Shown: positions 5,426 to 5,920 of the stretch, in pieces
How positions within the stretch are numbered: the first letter of the stretch is position 1
How the letters are laid out: each line of letters opens with the position of its first letter
Notes under the pieces: model-generated
What the model was told of the DNA's origin: nothing
Seen by the model: the letters and a program-made list of their open reading frames with translations, nothing else
Database searches by the model: none
DNA from: Pseudomonadota bacterium
GTDB taxonomy: Bacteria > Pseudomonadota > Gammaproteobacteria > Burkholderiales > Casimicrobiaceae
Length of the DNA: 5,920 bases
Direction: 5' to 3'
NCBI GenBank assembly: GCA_022709775.1
Contig: JAKLIE010000142.1
Location: 1 to 5,920, forward strand
Translations under genes and position numbers: made by a program

Positions 5426-5920
5426 ATGACGTTCGAGGTTACCATAAAGCCCGCCGGCCACGCGTTCGCGTGTGCCGCCGACGAGACCGTGCTCGAGGCG
5501 GCGACGCGCGCCGACCTACTGCTTCCCTACGGATGCCGCAACGGCGCGTGCGGGACCTGCAAGGGCAGGCTCCTGTCGGGGGTGGTCGACTACGGCCCGC
5601 ACCAGGCGACCACGCTGACCGACGACGAGAAGCGCGCGGGCTACGCGCTCTTCTGCTGCGCGAAGCCTCTGAGCGACATCGCGATCGAGGTGCGCGAGGT
5701 GCGCCGCGCCGGCGACATCCCGATCAAGCGCGTGCCCTGCCGGATCGAGTCGATCGACCGGCCCGCCGCGGACGTCGCGATCGTAAGAGTGAAACTGCCC
5801 GCCAACGAGCGGCTGCAGTTCCTCGCCGGCCAGTACGTCGACTTCCTGCTCAAGGACGGCAGACGCCGGAGCTTCTCGATCGCGAATGCGCCGCACGACG
5901 ACGCGCTGCTCGAGCTGCAC
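5426..5920 (+). CDS. 2Fe-2S ferredoxin/FNR-type NAD(P)H reductase (N-terminal part, cut by the window edge)
   Basis: An electron-transfer flavoprotein that should pass electrons from NAD(P)H through FAD to a plant-type 2Fe-2S cluster and on to an oxygenase or other acceptor. The 165 visible codons run in frame to the window end; the family is usually about 340 residues. The N-terminal ferredoxin domain (about 1-90) has cluster ligands C37, C42 and C45 (GCRNGACGTC) and C77 in LFCCAKP; C78 is an extra adjacent Cys. The FAD-binding domain starts near 102 and includes GQYVDF (135-140) and RSFSIANAP (148-156), the RxYS-type flavin motif with Phe for Tyr. Such proteins are often annotated as CDP-6-deoxy-delta-3,4-glucoseen reductase (AscD), but no deoxysugar genes are seen here, so that role is doubtful. 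It resembles reductases of phenol and toluene monooxygenases as well. The ATG at 5426 is the only start before the domain; no ribosome binding site is visible. Confidence 0.9.
   Translation, partial: MTFEVTIKPAGHAFACAADETVLEAATRADLLLPYGCRNGACGTCKGRLLSGVVDYGPHQATTLTDDEKRAGYALFCCAKPLSDIAIEVREVRRAGDIPIKRVPCRIESIDRPAADVAIVRVKLPANERLQFLAGQYVDFLLKDGRRRSFSIANAPHDDALLELH

Noticed and set aside
5360..5461. N-terminal extension of the YeeZ-like protein (34 extra codons)
   Set aside because: It would overlap the divergent reductase gene and reads as Arg-rich sequence. The Rossmann strand begins directly at the ATG at 5359.
5426..5920. Assignment of the reductase to deoxysugar synthesis (AscD)
   Set aside because: Only the domain layout supports it. 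No other deoxysugar gene is in the window, and the same layout serves many oxygenases.

Overview
The window is very GC-rich (roughly 70% by eye) and densely coded on both strands, with gaps of only a few to about 100 bases. The protein set resembles a betaproteobacterial chromosome, probably Burkholderiales or a relative: UbiA and UbiD of ubiquinone synthesis, a YeeZ-like atypical SDR, and a ferredoxin-fused flavin reductase of the type often annotated as CDP-6-deoxy-glucoseen reductase. This is a judgement from remembered family resemblance, not a search. I see no tRNA, rRNA, insertion sequence, CRISPR array or phage gene.

Layout. Positions 1-829 (minus) hold the N-terminal 276 codons of ubiD, cut by the window edge. 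Diverging from it across about 105 bases is a complete 12-helix MFS transporter (935-2191, plus). The gap between them holds two outward-facing TAGAAT boxes flanking a long imperfect dyad. The transporter converges on a tightly packed minus-strand cluster that reads, in transcription order, YeeZ-like NAD(P)-binding protein (5359-4457), ubiA (4447-3530), family 6 uracil/hypoxanthine-DNA glycosylase (3548-3045) and a classical-fold SDR (3031-2246). The gaps are 9 bases, a 19-base overlap and 13 bases, so this is probably one operon. Diverging from the cluster, a 2Fe-2S/FNR reductase starts at 5426 on the plus strand and runs off the right edge.

Function. UbiA attaches the polyprenyl tail to 4-hydroxybenzoate at the membrane and UbiD, using prenylated FMN, decarboxylates the product. 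Two consecutive ubiquinone steps therefore sit about 2.7 kb apart in separate transcription units. The other genes have no proven link to the pathway. The glycosylase is a base-excision repair enzyme apparently translated by overlap with ubiA.

The window is mostly ordinary housekeeping sequence, and I do not see a convincing undescribed system. The points most worth checking are the SDR that keeps its cofactor motif but has lost all four usual catalytic residues, the dyad in the ubiD/MFS divergent promoter, the possible leaderless transporter start, and the repair gene inside the ubiA cluster.
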